64,000 nucleotides of DNA from Pseudoalteromonas sp. OOF1S-7 (GCF_022347765.1 NZ_JAKRFZ010000005.1:186001-250000); one strand, 5' to 3'; shown: positions 18,958-29,876, counted from the stretch's first letter. The notes: a model not told the origin generated them from the letters alone. Translations and numbers: made by a program.

Positions 18958-18989
18958 AGTAAGACCCCGCTAAACCGCGGGGTCTTACT
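18958..18989 (-). terminator. Perfect 13-bp hairpin between the cyclophilin gene and ampG
   Basis: Left arm 18958-18970 and right arm 18977-18989 pair perfectly with a six-base loop. There is no T-tract on the minus strand, and ampG starts 15 bases later. It may be a weak terminator or an mRNA-processing or stabilising hairpin that sets different levels for the two genes. Confidence 0.55.
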
Positions 18990-18997
18990 GGTAACAG

Positions 18998-19624
18998 TTA
19001 TTCGAAGGTCTCTTCCGGCAGCATCTCAATGCTGTGGATGATCACAGGTGTCTTAGGGATAAAGGTGTAGCCCAGCTTTTTGTTGTAGTCTGTCTCGACT
19101 TGCATGATTTTGTCGAGTGTATCGAAGCCATCCGCGACACTACCAAATACCGCAAAGCCCCATCCCCGTCCCGGGTTGAGATGATCATTGTCATCCATAT
19201 TAAAGAAGAACTGACGAGTACCTGAATGCGGCTTATTGTCCTGATAAGCCATGGCGATGGTGTACATATTGTTTTTCAGGCCATTACCACTTTCATTAAA
19301 AATAGCCGGGCGCTCAAACATGCCATCATAGTCTTTGTCGTAGCCACCGCCCTGGATCACAAAGTCACGCTCGTTGGCTTCATCTCGTTCAACCCGATGA
19401 AACACCGAGCCTTTGTAGTCGCCATTGATCACATAGGTGAGAAAGTTATTGACCGTGATGGGGGCACGAGAACGGTCCAGCTCGACGATGACTTTGCCCA
19501 TAGAAGTGTTGATTTGAACTTTAGGGAAAAGGTTATCTTTTTGGACAAAGCGTCCTTCTTTATTGTTCGCAAAAGAGAAACTGCTGATCAGGATCAGCGT
19601 GAACATAATAAGGGTACGAAGCAT
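18998..19624 (-). CDS. Periplasmic cyclophilin-type peptidyl-prolyl isomerase
   Basis: Catalyses cis-trans isomerisation of Xaa-Pro bonds in exported proteins. The 208-residue product has a signal peptide (MLRTLIMFTLILISSFSFA, cleavage near FANN). Cyclophilin marks are VIVELDRSRAPITVNNFLTY, the catalytic arginine in SVFHRVE, FVIQGGGY and RQFFFNM. The domain resembles PpiA/PpiB. It lies between yajG and ampG on the same strand, 12 bases after yajG, in a group linked to envelope maintenance. Confidence 0.9.
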   Translation of the reverse strand: MLRTLIMFTLILISSFSFANNKEGRFVQKDNLFPKVQINTSMGKVIVELDRSRAPITVNNFLTYVINGDYKGSVFHRVERDEANERDFVIQGGGYDKDYDGMFERPAIFNESGNGLKNNMYTIAMAYQDNKPHSGTRQFFFNMDDNDHLNPGRGWGFAVFGSVADGFDTLDKIMQVETDYNKKLGYTFIPKTPVIIHSIEMLPEETFE

Positions 19625-19636
19625 AGCTTAGCCTTT

Positions 19637-20200
19637 TTATTGTTGCAAAAAGTTGATTAATTCTTTGTCTGACAGCATGCGAGTGATCACCTGCTCTGCG
19701 AGCCGGTTTAGCTGTCCCTCAACCTGAGACTGATCATGTTTCAGTGGTTTACTGAATTGCGCTTCACCATTGAACGGTTTTGTAAAGGTGCGTTGTCCTT
19801 TCGTAACCTCCACAATGAACTCAGCACGTGCGGTGCTCTCATGGCGACTTAAAGATTCATCCACTTTAGCAATAAAGGTGCGAATGCGCAGTGTCAGTTG
19901 GGTGTCACTGTGTTGTGCCAGGGTTGCACCATTGGCTTCAAGCGCCTGAGCAAGTAACCGGGTCAGAGTCACAGGCAAGTCGGCATTGGGCAGATAAACC
20001 GCAGGCTCTTGTTCGAGTACTTTTACAGTAAACTTAGTGGTGCGGTTGTCGACAACTTTAATCGCCATAGTGTTCGATAGCTGACTTATATTGCCACCCT
20101 GATAACTAGGGTTGAGGATCACAGATTTGGGGGCACTGCTACATCCAGCCAGTAGAGTGATTGCTGCACCAAATAGGGTTGCAGTAAATGCTAAACGCAT
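19637..20200 (-). CDS. yajG: YajG family lipoprotein
   Basis: A 187-residue envelope lipoprotein. The signal peptide ends in the lipobox LLAGC, with the lipidated cysteine near residue 20; the residues after it (SSAP) do not include the Asp+2 inner-membrane retention signal, so outer-membrane sorting is expected. The mature part (AIKVVDNRTTKFTVKVLEQ, then ADLPVTLTRLLAQALEANGA) fits the YajG family, whose function is unknown. It starts two bases after the rlmG stop and is followed by the cyclophilin gene and ampG, the same grouping seen near bolA in enterobacteria. Confidence 0.85.
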   Translation of the reverse strand: MRLAFTATLFGAAITLLAGCSSAPKSVILNPSYQGGNISQLSNTMAIKVVDNRTTKFTVKVLEQEPAVYLPNADLPVTLTRLLAQALEANGATLAQHSDTQLTLRIRTFIAKVDESLSRHESTARAEFIVEVTKGQRTFTKPFNGEAQFSKPLKHDQSQVEGQLNRLAEQVITRMLSDKELINFLQQ

Positions 20201-20202
20201 GA

Positions 20203-21387
20203 TTAGCTCCTTTTAATAGAACTGAGTACCGTAAACTTTTTATTATTGCCTATCACCTTACAATTCCCGAACAGGCGCTGCAACTTATCCAGGTAATCAA
20301 GATGACGATTGCCAATGATCCTCAGCTCCCCGCCATTTCTCAGGGTATGCTTGGCCTGCAAAAACATCTGCCAGGCGATGTGGTCAGTGATGGCCTGTGC
20401 CTGGTGAAAAGGCGGGTTGCACAACACCAAATCGGCACTGTTGGGCGCAAAGTCGCTGAGGCAATCATTTTGCACAAACTGGCAGTCGTGCAGCCTGTCT
20501 GGCAGATTGCAATTGACGTTTTCTTTGGCACTGGCCACAGCCATGGCAGATTCATCCACAAAGGTCACCTGCGCATTTGGCATGCGCGCCAGCGTTTGTA
20601 ACCCAATCACCCCGTTGCCACAACCCAGATCTATCACCCGCAGTGGTTTTTTACCTGCCGGCAGGTAGTTCGTGAAAAAGCGTGCGCCGATATCCAGAGA
20701 ATCCCGGGAGAATACATTGGCATGGTTATAAATGGTAAAAGGTGAGTTTTCCAGTGCCCAGCTGACCGGGAACTTGTCTGCAACCGGCTTGCCTGTGGTC
20801 GCACAAAAGATCAGTCGGGATTTCTTCACCGCCAGGCTGGTGGTCGGCTCCTGCAAAAAATGACTAAAACTTTTTAGGGTTGAGGTATGGATCTCTTTGG
20901 CCTTGCCTGCGGCTACGATGGGGATCCCCGCAGCCAGATGGCTGAGCTGAGACAAGTGATGCTGTAGCAGTCCGGCATTTTTAGGCACCTTAATTAAGAT
21001 CAGATCGCACTGCACTGGCAAGGTTGCGAGGCTATCTTGCTGCGTAAGCTTCGCCTCGTCCAGCACCCAGTCGAGTTGGTTTTCAGCGAGGTTATGACAG
21101 GTTGCCTGCTGAGCCACAAATGAATCGCTCACTTGTGTAATTTGCCACTGGACGTGATCTTGCAGCTTAGCTGCCAACGTACAGCTCAGAGCACCAAAGG
21201 CATCATTGAGGATCAGAATATCGCGAGCGTCCGGGTAAGCTGTGATAATATGTTCCAGCAGGTATTCGTCGGCCGCATCCCAGGCTTGCAGACTGCGGTT
21301 TTTTTGTTCGAGAGGAAAACGATGCAGGGTCAGAGCCGTGCCGGCCAGTACAGCGTCGGTGATCATGATGGGGCGAATCTCACTCAT
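20203..21387 (-). CDS. rlmG: 23S rRNA (guanine-N2)-methyltransferase RlmG
   Basis: SAM-dependent methyltransferase that modifies G1835 of 23S rRNA in E. coli. The conserved N-terminal half begins LTLHRFPLEQ and SLQAWDAADEYLLEH and includes ILILNDAFGALSC. The C-terminal catalytic half carries the SAM motif VIDLGCGNGVIGL and the substrate motif LVLCNPPFHQ. The start is uncertain: the frame opens at a TTG at 21417, with ATGs at 21399, 21387 and 21366. I give 21387; comparison with E. coli would also allow 21366. It heads the minus-strand group rlmG-yajG-cyclophilin and is divergent from alkB. Confidence 0.88.
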   Translation of the reverse strand: MSEIRPIMITDAVLAGTALTLHRFPLEQKNRSLQAWDAADEYLLEHIITAYPDARDILILNDAFGALSCTLAAKLQDHVQWQITQVSDSFVAQQATCHNLAENQLDWVLDEAKLTQQDSLATLPVQCDLILIKVPKNAGLLQHHLSQLSHLAAGIPIVAAGKAKEIHTSTLKSFSHFLQEPTTSLAVKKSRLIFCATTGKPVADKFPVSWALENSPFTIYNHANVFSRDSLDIGARFFTNYLPAGKKPLRVIDLGCGNGVIGLQTLARMPNAQVTFVDESAMAVASAKENVNCNLPDRLHDCQFVQNDCLSDFAPNSADLVLCNPPFHQAQAITDHIAWQMFLQAKHTLRNGGELRIIGNRHLDYLDKLQRLFGNCKVIGNNKKFTVLSSIKRS

Positions 21388-21451
21388 GGTTGGTGCCATT
21401 ACCTTGCGCAAAAGCAAAGTACAGCAAAACTAACAGAACGCGTAATATAGC

Positions 21452-22033
21452 ATGTCGAGACTGAACAAAGAATGTTTGCCCCCGGGTTTTGAGTATCTGC
21501 CAGCGTGTCTGAGCTTTGAAAAAAGCCTGGCGCTTTATGCGCATTTGGCGTCCAACCTGGTTTGGCAGCAACCTGATATCACCTTGTTTGGCCGTACCAC
21601 GCCAATCCCCAGATTGCAGAGTTTTGTGGCCGATAAGTCAGTTTCTTATGGTTACTCGGGCACCCAACTTGAAAACACGCCCTGGCCACCGGTTCTCAGC
21701 GCAATGCGCGCGCGCCTGACGCGCCAGTTTGGTCAGGATTTTAATGCGCTGCTGATCAACTGGTATCGGGATGGCCAGGACAGCATGGGCTGGCACAGCG
21801 ATGACGAAGCAGAACTGGGCGCCTGTCCGACAATCTTTTCTTTATCCCTGGGCGCTACGCGGCATTTTAAAATTCGCCACAAGCAGAGTCAGGAAACCCT
21901 GACTTTACCGCTGCCGACGGGCAGTGGTTTGCTGATGACCGGACGTAGCCAGCAAGACTATCAGCATGCCTTGCCCAAACAAGCGCGCGTCACCCAGGGG
22001 CGAATTAACCTGACCTTCAGAACAGTTGGTTAA
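21452..22033 (+). CDS. alkB: AlkB-like 2-oxoglutarate/Fe(II) dioxygenase
   Basis: Predicted to repair alkylated bases in nucleic acids by oxidative demethylation. The 193-residue product contains NWYRDGQDSMGWHSDDEAEL, which holds the HxD iron ligands, a second histidine in YQHALPK, and the 2-oxoglutarate arginine in GRINLTFRTV. It also has the SLGATRHFKIR strand of the core fold. Length and motifs fit the short, ALKBH2/3-like bacterial form rather than E. coli AlkB (216). It is divergent from rlmG and followed by bolA. Substrate preference (DNA or RNA) cannot be read from the sequence. Confidence 0.88.
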   Translation: MSRLNKECLPPGFEYLPACLSFEKSLALYAHLASNLVWQQPDITLFGRTTPIPRLQSFVADKSVSYGYSGTQLENTPWPPVLSAMRARLTRQFGQDFNALLINWYRDGQDSMGWHSDDEAELGACPTIFSLSLGATRHFKIRHKQSQETLTLPLPTGSGLLMTGRSQQDYQHALPKQARVTQGRINLTFRTVG

Positions 22034-22088
22034 TGACGCATAAGTGCGTATAGTATGCGCTAAATTTTCTCCGTATCGGGAGTGAGTT

Positions 22089-22406
22089 ATGTCAATGCAA
22101 CAACAAATCTACGGCAAACTTGCCGACGCCATCGCGTGCAAACATCTCAACGTTATCAACGAAAGTCATATGCACAGCCGGGGTAACGAGTCGCATTTTA
22201 AAGTGATTGTCGTCAGCGATAAGTTCGCCGGGCAACGCCTGTTACAGCGCCATCGTCTGATCAATGAGGTATTAAAGGAGGAGCTGGCAAACCACATTCA
22301 TGCGCTGGCCATCCACACTTATACTCCGGAAGAATATGCTGATCAGCATGGCGAAGTCCCTGATTCACCGAGCTGCCTGGGCGGTTCAAAATTCGACAGC
22401 GAGTGA
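22089..22406 (+). CDS. bolA: BolA family protein
   Basis: A 105-residue BolA protein. The family is tied to stress morphology and, with monothiol glutaredoxins, to Fe-S cluster handling. The BolA fold is recognisable in LNVINESHMHSRGNESHFKVIVVSDKF (quoted in two parts of the same region), RLLQRHRLINEVL and HALAIHTYTPEEY. The conserved histidine of the HxH-like region is present. A GGGAG ribosome binding site precedes the ATG. Together with yajG and ampG on the other side it preserves an enterobacterial neighbourhood. Confidence 0.92.
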   Translation: MSMQQQIYGKLADAIACKHLNVINESHMHSRGNESHFKVIVVSDKFAGQRLLQRHRLINEVLKEELANHIHALAIHTYTPEEYADQHGEVPDSPSCLGGSKFDSE

Positions 22407-22478
22407 TCAGACCTGTGTTTTCAGGATCTGCATTTAAACTAACGCGGTTTTCATAATACAGAATATGTAGGAATAGAC

Positions 22479-23669
22479 ATGGTCATCAAACCTAAGATCC
22501 GTGGTTTTATCTGTACTAACGCCCATCCGGCGGGCTGTGCCGAGCACGTAAAAGAACAAATTGCTTATGTTAAGGCTCAGGGCCCAATCAACAATGGCCC
22601 TAAAAATGTCTTGGTGATCGGGGCATCAACTGGCTATGGCCTGGCTTCTCGTATCACAGCGGCATTTGGCTCAGGTGCTAAAACGCTGGGTATCTTCTTT
22701 GAAAAGGAAGGTACTGAGAAAAAGCCTGCTTCTGCCGGTTGGTATAATACGGCTGCATTTCAGCAGGCTGCTGATGAGGCCGGTTTGTGGTCAAAGAACA
22801 TCAACGGCGATGCTTTCTCCGATGAGTTAAAAGCCAAAGCGATCGAGACTATCAAAGCTGGGATGGGTAAAGTGGATTTGATCATCTACAGCCTGGCGTC
22901 ACCTCGGCGTACCGACCCTAAAACGGGTGAAACATTCTCTTCGGTGCTTAAGCCAATTGGTCAGACCGTCACAACCAAAAACCTCAATACCTCCAAGCGG
23001 ATCATTGATGAAGTGACTGTGGAAGCGGCGAACGAGGAAGAAATCGCCAACACAGTTAAAGTGATGGGCGGTGAAGACTGGGAGCTGTGGCTGGAAGCGC
23101 TGAAAGAGGCGGATGTACTGGCGGAAGGCTTCAAAACGTCGGCTTACACTTACATTGGTAAAGAACTGACCTGGCCTATTTACGGTCATGCGACTATAGG
23201 TAAAGCCAAAGAAGACCTGGACCGTGCCGCGAGTGCCATCAAGGCATCCACGCAAGCGTTAAATGGTGAAGCCTATGTAGCCTCATTGAATGCCGTAGTG
23301 ACTCAGGCGAGCTCAGCTATTCCGATTATGCCTTTGTATATTTCTACTCTGTTCAAAGTGACCAAAGAAGATGGCACCTACGAGGGGACCATAGAACAGA
23401 TCCATGGCCTGTTTAGCGAAAACCTGTACGGCGAGACGCCACGTTTTGATGACGGTGGGCATTTGTTCCAGAACTACAAAGAGCTGGAAGAAGGTGTACA
23501 GGCACGCGTCAAAGTGATCTGGGATAAGGTTGACACTGACAGTATCGACGAGCTGACTGATTACGCCGGTTATCACAATGAATTTCTGAAGTTATTTGGT
23601 TTCGGCATTGAGTCTGTTGATTATGATGCTGACGTTAATTCGGTGGTTGAGATTAATCATCTAGTCTAG
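22479..23669 (+). CDS. fabV: Trans-2-enoyl-ACP/CoA reductase FabV
   Basis: NADH-dependent enoyl reductase of fatty acid synthesis that substitutes for FabI and is known to be insensitive to triclosan. The 396-residue product has the FabV opening [19 protein letters not shown], the nucleotide-binding segment [15 protein letters not shown] and the catalytic Tyr-(X8)-Lys pair in [17 protein letters not shown]. The spacing of eight residues distinguishes FabV from FabI. The gene is single, with a ribosome binding site (TAGGAA) before the ATG and a hairpin after the stop. Whether a fabI exists elsewhere cannot be seen from this window. Confidence 0.95.
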   Translation: MVIKPKIRGFICTNAHPAGCAEHVKEQIAYVKAQGPINNGPKNVLVIGASTGYGLASRITAAFGSGAKTLGIFFEKEGTEKKPASAGWYNTAAFQQAADEAGLWSKNINGDAFSDELKAKAIETIKAGMGKVDLIIYSLASPRRTDPKTGETFSSVLKPIGQTVTTKNLNTSKRIIDEVTVEAANEEEIANTVKVMGGEDWELWLEALKEADVLAEGFKTSAYTYIGKELTWPIYGHATIGKAKEDLDRAASAIKASTQALNGEAYVASLNAVVTQASSAIPIMPLYISTLFKVTKEDGTYEGTIEQIHGLFSENLYGETPRFDDGGHLFQNYKELEEGVQARVKVIWDKVDTDSIDELTDYAGYHNEFLKLFGFGIESVDYDADVNSVVEINHLV

Positions 23670-23678
23670 CCAACAGGC

Positions 23679-23701
23679 GGGCGAAATCGCTGATTTCGTC
23701 C
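23679..23701 (+). terminator. Hairpin after fabV
   Basis: GGGCGAAATC and GATTTCGTCC form a 10-bp stem (one G-T pair) with a three-base loop, ten bases after the stop. There is no strong T-tract, so it may be a weak or Rho-assisted terminator. Confidence 0.5.
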
Positions 23702-24050
23702 GTTCATTTGTGTATCTGCCACAATCAAAACTCTCCCCTGAATACCGCTCTATTTTTCATCAATACCACTTTGGTCTATATTTAATTTCTTGCAGTGACG
23801 CCCAATGAACTAAATCCATTGTTAAGTCGTATTATTTTCATATTTCCACTCGCATAGTCAGTACGATTAATGTTAAAATTGCGGAAATATGTAAGGACTA
23901 TATACCACGGTGCTCGTTTGCGGTTGCGGACAGGTTGGCCCGACTTTGTGTATGTTGTGCCAGCTCTTTGACTCCAATACAACTCAGAGAATAGTGCCGT
24001 GGTAAGTAAAGATTTTTCAATTTCTTTCCGTTAATGTAATGCAAGTGCGT
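23702..24050. other. Upstream region of the nqr operon
   Basis: About 350 AT-rich bases that must hold the nqr promoter. Candidate elements near 23878-23905 (TTGCGG ... TATACC, 16-base gap) are weak. No gene, repeat or known RNA was seen. Confidence 0.4.
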
Positions 24051-25394
24051 ATGATCAACATAAAAAAAGGTCTGGACTTACCCATAGAGGGCGCACCACA
24101 GCAAGTTATTCATGATGGCTCTGCCGTCAAACGAGTAGCTGTGTTGGGTGAAGAGTTTATTGGTATGCGTCCAACCATGCGAGTCCGTGTGGATGACCAA
24201 GTCAAGAAAGGCCAAGTTCTTTTTGAAGACAAAAAGAATCCTGGCGTCAAGTTTACTGCGCCAGCCTCTGGTGTAGTTAAAGAAATTAACCGTGGAGCCA
24301 AGCGTGTTCTTCAGTCTGTTGTGATTGAAGTACAGGGCGATGAGCAAATCACTTTTGACAAGTTCCCGGCTGCTGAACTCGGCAACCTGGATCGTGAAAA
24401 GGTGAAAGAAGTGCTGATCGAATCGGGTCAATGGCCAGCGTTGCGTGCACGTCCTTTCAGTCGTGTAGCTGTACCTAGCGCGTCGCCAAGCTCGATCTTT
24501 GTTACCGCAATTGACACTAACCCTCTAGCTGCGGATCCCGCTGTTGTGATCGCCGAAAACGTGGAAGCGTTTGAAGCAGGTCTGGCTGTGGTGTCGCGTC
24601 TGACTGACGGCAAAGTGTTTGTTTGTAAGCAAGCTGGCAGCAAGGTGCCGAGCTCTTCGCTTTCTCAGGTAGAAGTACATGAGTTTGCGGGCGTTCACCC
24701 TGCAGGTCTGGTTGGTACACACATTCACAATCTCGATGCTGTTGGCGCTAACAAGCAAGTATGGCACCTGGGTTACCAGGACGTGATTGCTTTCGGTAAG
24801 CTATTCCTAAGCGGTGAAATCTACTCAGATCGTGTTATTGCTTTAGCCGGTCCGAGCGTAAAGAACCCGCGTCTTGTTAAAACTCAAGTTGGTGCGTCGT
24901 TAACCGATTTAGTTGCAGGTGAACTTGAAGATGGTGAAAACCGGGTCATTTCTGGCTCTGTGTTAGCTGGTAAAACAGCCACTGGTCCTCACGCTTACCT
25001 GGGTCGTTACCATGTGCAGGCTTCTGTGCTGTCTGAAGGTCGCGAAAAAGAGCTGTTTGGCTGGATCGCACCAGGTAGCACTAAGTTCTCTGTAACCCGT
25101 ACCTTCATTTCTCACTTTGCGCCAAGTCGTCTGTTCAAGATGACCACCTCTACGGGTGGCTCGAAGCGTGCGATGGTGCCAATTGGTAACTATGAGCGTG
25201 TAATGCCGCTTGATATCCTGCCAACTCTGTTGTTGCGTGACCTGATCTCTGGTGATCTGGACAGCGCGATTTCATTGGGTGCGCTAGAGCTGGATGAAGA
25301 AGATCTGGCGTTGTGTACTTTCGTTTGTCCGGGCAAATACGACTATGGATCAATCTTGCGTGATTGCCTGACTACAATCGAGAAGGAAGGTTAA
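24051..25394 (+). CDS. nqrA: Na+-translocating NADH:quinone reductase subunit A
   Basis: Peripheral cytoplasmic subunit of the sodium-pumping NADH dehydrogenase, which couples NADH oxidation to Na+ export. The ATG at 24051 ([16 protein letters not shown]) matches family starts and gives 447 residues; the frame also opens at 24039. The segment [22 protein letters not shown] resembles a barrel-sandwich domain, typical of NqrA. No clear Shine-Dalgarno precedes this ATG. It is the first gene of nqrABCDEF and lies one base from nqrB. Confidence 0.96.
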   Translation: MINIKKGLDLPIEGAPQQVIHDGSAVKRVAVLGEEFIGMRPTMRVRVDDQVKKGQVLFEDKKNPGVKFTAPASGVVKEINRGAKRVLQSVVIEVQGDEQITFDKFPAAELGNLDREKVKEVLIESGQWPALRARPFSRVAVPSASPSSIFVTAIDTNPLAADPAVVIAENVEAFEAGLAVVSRLTDGKVFVCKQAGSKVPSSSLSQVEVHEFAGVHPAGLVGTHIHNLDAVGANKQVWHLGYQDVIAFGKLFLSGEIYSDRVIALAGPSVKNPRLVKTQVGASLTDLVAGELEDGENRVISGSVLAGKTATGPHAYLGRYHVQASVLSEGREKELFGWIAPGSTKFSVTRTFISHFAPSRLFKMTTSTGGSKRAMVPIGNYERVMPLDILPTLLLRDLISGDLDSAISLGALELDEEDLALCTFVCPGKYDYGSILRDCLTTIEKEG

Positions 25395-25395
25395 A

Positions 25396-26595
25396 ATGGC
25401 CTTAAAGAAATTTTTAGAAGACATTGAACCTCACTTTGAACCTGGTGGTAAACACGAGAAGTGGTATGCCCTGTACGAAGCAGTTGCAACTGTTTTTTAC
25501 ACGCCAGGTTATGTCAACAAAGGCGGCACTCACGTACGTGATAATATCGACCTGAAACGTATCATGATCTTAGTATGGATGGCGACATTCCCAGCTATGT
25601 TCTTCGGTATGTTCAACATTGGTCACCAGGCAGCTATCGCGCTGGGCAATGGTTTTGAAATTGCAAACACTTGGCAGGCGGCACTATTCCAGCTGTTTGG
25701 CGGTGAGCTTACGGCCGATTCTGGCTGGGGTGCGAAGATGTTCTACGGGGCCTGTTTCTTCCTGCCGATTTACGCAACAGTGTTTATTGTCGGTGGTTTC
25801 TGGGAAGTATTATTTGCCTCGGTGCGTAAGCACGAAGTAAATGAAGGTTTCTTTGTTACATCAGTACTGTTCGCCCTGATCCTGCCTGCAACGATCCCGC
25901 TTTGGCAAGTTGCGCTGGGTATCACCTTTGGTGTTGTGGTAGCAAAAGAAGTATTCGGTGGTACAGGCCGTAACTTCCTGAACCCGGCACTGGCTGGTCG
26001 TGCATTCCTGTTCTTCGCATACCCTGGTGACATCTCAGGTGACACGGTGTGGACAGCGGTAGACTCTTTCTCAGGTGCAACTTACCTGGGTCAGGCTGCA
26101 ACAGGCGCGCTGGATTATGACAACATGGTATTGTGGTGGAACGCATTCTACGGCTTTATTCAAGGCTCAGTAGGTGAAACCTCAACACTGGCTATCATGA
26201 TTGGTGGTTTGTTCCTGATTTATGTTCGTATCGCATCGTGGCGCATCGTACTAGGTACTTTCCTGGGTATGGTGGTGATGTCTATGCTACTGAACATGAT
26301 CGGTTCTGACACTAACACAGTATTCGCTATGCCTTGGCACTGGCACTTAGTACTGGGTGGTTTTGCATTCGGTATGTTCTTCATGGCAACCGACCCGGTA
26401 TCTGCGTCTTTTACAGACAAAGGTAAGTGGGCATATGGTGCATTGATTGGTGTAATGGTTGTGCTTATCCGTGTTGTTAACCCGGCATACCCAGAAGGTA
26501 TGATGTTAGCAATTCTATTCGCAAACCTGTTCGCACCGCTTTTCGACCACATGGTTGTGCAGTCTAATGTGAAGAGGAGATTAGCACGTGTCTAG
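25396..26595 (+). CDS. nqrB: Na+-translocating NADH:quinone reductase subunit B
   Basis: Integral membrane subunit of 399 residues that carries covalently bound FMN and riboflavin and is central to sodium movement. The FMN attachment motif SGAT occurs in [15 protein letters not shown] with the acceptor threonine at residue 229. About ten membrane segments are visible. The FMN is added by ApbE, whose gene lies at the end of this locus. It overlaps nqrC by eight bases. Confidence 0.97.
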   Translation: MALKKFLEDIEPHFEPGGKHEKWYALYEAVATVFYTPGYVNKGGTHVRDNIDLKRIMILVWMATFPAMFFGMFNIGHQAAIALGNGFEIANTWQAALFQLFGGELTADSGWGAKMFYGACFFLPIYATVFIVGGFWEVLFASVRKHEVNEGFFVTSVLFALILPATIPLWQVALGITFGVVVAKEVFGGTGRNFLNPALAGRAFLFFAYPGDISGDTVWTAVDSFSGATYLGQAATGALDYDNMVLWWNAFYGFIQGSVGETSTLAIMIGGLFLIYVRIASWRIVLGTFLGMVVMSMLLNMIGSDTNTVFAMPWHWHLVLGGFAFGMFFMATDPVSASFTDKGKWAYGALIGVMVVLIRVVNPAYPEGMMLAILFANLFAPLFDHMVVQSNVKRRLARV

Positions 26596-27334
26596 TAACA
26601 ATGAATCTATCGGCAAAACGCTAGGCGTTGTTGTTGGCTTATGTTTAGTGTGTGCGGTTGTCGTATCGTTTGCGGCAGTACAGCTTCGCCCACTGCAACA
26701 GGCAAACAAAATCGAAGACGTGCAGCGCAACATTTTGGCAGCTGCTGGCGTTGAGAACGTTGAAAACGTGTCAGAAACCTACAACCAAGTGATTGACGCA
26801 CGCGTTGTAGATATGAAGACCGGTGAGTTTGTAGACACAGATCCTAACTCATTCGATTTCACTATGACTAAGTTCGATGCTGCGCGCAGTGTTGCGCTTC
26901 CAAAAGCAAAAGACGTTGCGGGCGTTCAGCGTATGACGACTGAGTCACCGGTTTACCTTGCTAAGAACAGCAACGGTAAGTTCGAGTCTGTGATCCTGCC
27001 AATTCAGGGTTACGGTCTCTGGGGTATCATGTACGGCTTCGTAGCATTGGACCTGGACGGTAAAACCATTCAGGCAATCAAATTCTACCAGCACACTGAA
27101 ACTGCGGGTCTGGGTGGCGAAATCCAGAACCCTAAATGGACTGCAACCTGGCAGGGCAAAAAGCTACCAATCGACGTAGTCAAAGGCACTGCAGGTAGTG
27201 ATGTGCATAAAGTAGATGGTCTGTCTGGTGCAACGTTGACGTCTAACGGTGTTGAAAATACATTTACGTTCTGGACAGGCGACGATGCGTTTGGTCCATT
27301 CCTTGCGAAAGTACGTGAAGGGGCATTGAACTAA
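26588..27334 (+). CDS. nqrC: Na+-translocating NADH:quinone reductase subunit C
   Basis: A 248-residue subunit with one N-terminal membrane anchor ([19 protein letters not shown]) and a periplasmic FMN-binding domain. The covalent FMN site is the threonine at residue 216 in [13 protein letters not shown]. It starts with GTG at 26588 inside the end of nqrB, with an AGGAG ribosome binding site. Its stop overlaps the nqrD ATG. Confidence 0.97.
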   Translation: MSSNNESIGKTLGVVVGLCLVCAVVVSFAAVQLRPLQQANKIEDVQRNILAAAGVENVENVSETYNQVIDARVVDMKTGEFVDTDPNSFDFTMTKFDAARSVALPKAKDVAGVQRMTTESPVYLAKNSNGKFESVILPIQGYGLWGIMYGFVALDLDGKTIQAIKFYQHTETAGLGGEIQNPKWTATWQGKKLPIDVVKGTAGSDVHKVDGLSGATLTSNGVENTFTFWTGDDAFGPFLAKVREGALN

Positions 27335-27966
27335 TGGCTAACTCAAAAGAAATGAAGCAAGTCCTATTTGGACCTGTTTTTGCAAATAACCCAATTGCAC
27401 TGCAAGTACTGGGTATCTGTTCTGCGCTGGCAGTAACTTCAAGCCTGAAAAACGCACTGATCATGTCAATTGCATTGACTGTGGTAACTGCGTTCTCAAG
27501 CTTGTTCATCTCTATGATCCGTAACCACATTCCGTCAAGTGTGCGGATCATCGTTCAGATGACCATCATCGCGTCTCTGGTTATCGTTGTTGACCAGGTG
27601 CTACAGGCATTTGTGTATGCCACGGCAAAAGAACTGACGGTATTCGTTGGTCTGATCATTACCAACTGTATCGTAATGGGTCGTGCCGAAGCATACGCAA
27701 TGAAGTCGCCACCTCTGATGTCATTCCTGGATGGTATCGGTAACGGTCTGGGCTACTCAGTTGTACTGATCGCAATTGGCTTCGTACGTGAACTGTTCGG
27801 TGCCGGTGCACTGTTCGGTGTTGAAATTCTGCCGCTAATCTCTAACGGCGGTTGGTACCAGCCTATGGGTCTGTTGGTTATGCCATTTAGCTCGTTCTTC
27901 CTGGTAGGTGCATTCATCTGGGCACTACGTACCTGGAAGAAAGACCAAGTAGAAGCTAAGGCATAA
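27334..27966 (+). CDS. nqrD: Na+-translocating NADH:quinone reductase subunit D
   Basis: A 210-residue membrane subunit with about six helices. NqrD pairs with NqrE as inverted-topology homologues (RnfE/RnfA family) and holds an intramembrane iron centre between them. The opening ([20 protein letters not shown]) and [19 protein letters not shown] are characteristic; cysteines occur in GICSAL and ITNCIVMG, the latter near the expected iron site. Overlaps the nqrC stop by one base and ends ten bases before nqrE. Confidence 0.97.
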   Translation: MANSKEMKQVLFGPVFANNPIALQVLGICSALAVTSSLKNALIMSIALTVVTAFSSLFISMIRNHIPSSVRIIVQMTIIASLVIVVDQVLQAFVYATAKELTVFVGLIITNCIVMGRAEAYAMKSPPLMSFLDGIGNGLGYSVVLIAIGFVRELFGAGALFGVEILPLISNGGWYQPMGLLVMPFSSFFLVGAFIWALRTWKKDQVEAKA

Positions 27967-27976
27967 GGGGAGAGAG

Positions 27977-28585
27977 ATGGAACATTATCTTAGTTTATTT
28001 GTAAAAGCGGTTTTCGTTGAAAACTTAGCGCTATCTTTCTTCCTGGGGATGTGTACTTTCCTGGCGGTATCTAAGAAAGTAACTACCTCATTCGGTCTGG
28101 GTGTTGCGGTAATCTTCGTACTGGGCGTTGCTGTACCAGTCAACAACGTGGTTTATCACGCTATCCTGGCACCGGGCGCACTGGAGTGGTTAGGTTTCCC
28201 AGAAGCTGACTTAAGCTTCCTGAAGTTCCTGACATTTATCGGTGTAATCGCGGCACTTGTACAGATCCTTGAAATGACGCTGGACAAGTTCTTCCCGGCA
28301 CTTTACAACGCTCTGGGTATCTTCCTGCCTTTGATCACAGTTAACTGTGCAATCTTCGGTGCGGTATCTTTCATGGTTGAGCGTAACCTGAACTTTGGTG
28401 AGTCAGTGATCTTTGGCTTAGGTTCTGGTGTGGGCTGGGCGCTTGCTATCGTATTGCTAGCAGGTCTTCGCGAGAAAATGAAGTATGCTGATATTCCTGA
28501 TGGTTTACGTGGTCTGGGTATTACCTTTATCACTGTAGGTCTGATGGGCTTTGGCTTCCTGTCATTCTCTGGTATTTCACTTTAA
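27977..28585 (+). CDS. nqrE: Na+-translocating NADH:quinone reductase subunit E
   Basis: A 202-residue membrane subunit with six helices, homologous to RnfA. Cysteines in [15 protein letters not shown] and in [11 protein letters not shown] fit the two iron-ligating positions shared with NqrD. It follows nqrD closely with a GGGGAGAGAG ribosome binding site. Confidence 0.97.
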   Translation: MEHYLSLFVKAVFVENLALSFFLGMCTFLAVSKKVTTSFGLGVAVIFVLGVAVPVNNVVYHAILAPGALEWLGFPEADLSFLKFLTFIGVIAALVQILEMTLDKFFPALYNALGIFLPLITVNCAIFGAVSFMVERNLNFGESVIFGLGSGVGWALAIVLLAGLREKMKYADIPDGLRGLGITFITVGLMGFGFLSFSGISL

Positions 28586-28605
28586 GGTAGCGAGGAAACT
28601 ATACG

Positions 28606-29832
28606 ATGGAAACTATTGTATTAGGTGTAAGTATGTTCATCGCTATCGTTGTGGTGTTGGTACTTATCATCATTGCAGCGAAATCTAAGCTGGTACCTAG
28701 CGGTGACATCATGATCGGCATTAATGGCGATCCTGAAAAAGCAATTAAATCTGCACCAGGCGGTAAGCTGTTAGGCTCACTGGCTGATGCTGGCATCTTC
28801 ATTTCATCTGCCTGTGGTGGTGGTGGTTCATGCGGTCAGTGTCGCGTCCACGTTCACTCTGGTGGTGGTGACATCTTGCCAACTGAACTTGATCACATCA
28901 CGAAAGGTGAAGCTCGTGAAGGCTGTCGTCTGGCGTGTCAGGTTGCTGTTAAAACAGACATGGAGATTGAAGTTGAAGACTCAATCTTCGGTGTGAAGAA
29001 GTGGGAATGTACTGTTATCTCTAACGATAACAAAGCAACCTTCATCAAAGAGCTTAAACTGGCTATTCCTGACGGTGAGGTTGTACCTTTCCGCGCGGGT
29101 GGCTATATCCAGATTGAAGCACCTGCACACCATGTTAAATACGCAGACTTTGATATTCCTGATGAATATCGTCCGGACTGGGAGCGTTTTGGCTTCTTCA
29201 AGCTGGAGTCAAAAGTAGACGAAGAGACGATCCGTGCATACTCAATGGCGAACTATCCGGAAGAGTACGGCATCATCATGCTGAACGTACGTATCGCAAC
29301 TCCGCCGCCTAATAACCTGAGCCTGCCTTGTGGTAAGATGTCATCGTACATCTGGTCACTGAAAGAAGGCGACAAAGTCACGATTTCTGGCCCATTCGGG
29401 GAATTCTTCGCGAAAGATACCGATGCAGAAATGGTCTTCGTTGGTGGTGGTGCAGGTATGGCGCCAATGCGTTCGCATATTTTCGACCAGCTTAAGCGTC
29501 TTAACTCTGATCGTAAGATGTCTTTCTGGTACGGTGCACGGTCTAAGCGTGAAATGTTCTACGTGGAAGACTTTGACGGCCTGCAGGCTGAAAATGATAA
29601 CTTCCAGTGGCATGTTGCACTTTCTGATCCTCAGCCTGAGGACAACTGGGAAGGCTACACAGGCTTCATTCACAACGTACTTTATGAAAACTACCTGAAA
29701 GATCATGAAGCACCAGAAGACTGTGAATTCTACATGTGTGGACCACCGATGATGAACGCGGCGGTTATCAACATGCTGAAAGACCTGGGTGTTGAAGATG
29801 AAAACATCCTGCTTGATGACTTTGGTGGTTAA
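28606..29832 (+). CDS. nqrF: Na+-translocating NADH:quinone reductase subunit F
   Basis: The 408-residue electron-input subunit that oxidises NADH. One N-terminal membrane anchor is followed by a [2Fe-2S] ferredoxin domain with cysteines in [17 protein letters not shown] and EGCRLACQ. A ferredoxin-reductase-like part follows, with the FAD motif [11 protein letters not shown], the NAD region [15 protein letters not shown] and the C-terminal [10 protein letters not shown]. It ends the six-gene operon and is followed by a strong terminator. Confidence 0.97.
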   Translation: METIVLGVSMFIAIVVVLVLIIIAAKSKLVPSGDIMIGINGDPEKAIKSAPGGKLLGSLADAGIFISSACGGGGSCGQCRVHVHSGGGDILPTELDHITKGEAREGCRLACQVAVKTDMEIEVEDSIFGVKKWECTVISNDNKATFIKELKLAIPDGEVVPFRAGGYIQIEAPAHHVKYADFDIPDEYRPDWERFGFFKLESKVDEETIRAYSMANYPEEYGIIMLNVRIATPPPNNLSLPCGKMSSYIWSLKEGDKVTISGPFGEFFAKDTDAEMVFVGGGAGMAPMRSHIFDQLKRLNSDRKMSFWYGARSKREMFYVEDFDGLQAENDNFQWHVALSDPQPEDNWEGYTGFIHNVLYENYLKDHEAPEDCEFYMCGPPMMNAAVINMLKDLGVEDENILLDDFGG

Positions 29833-29876
29833 GCTAAAAGACTTATGATCTTAAAGTGGTTTTTAAGATAAAATAG

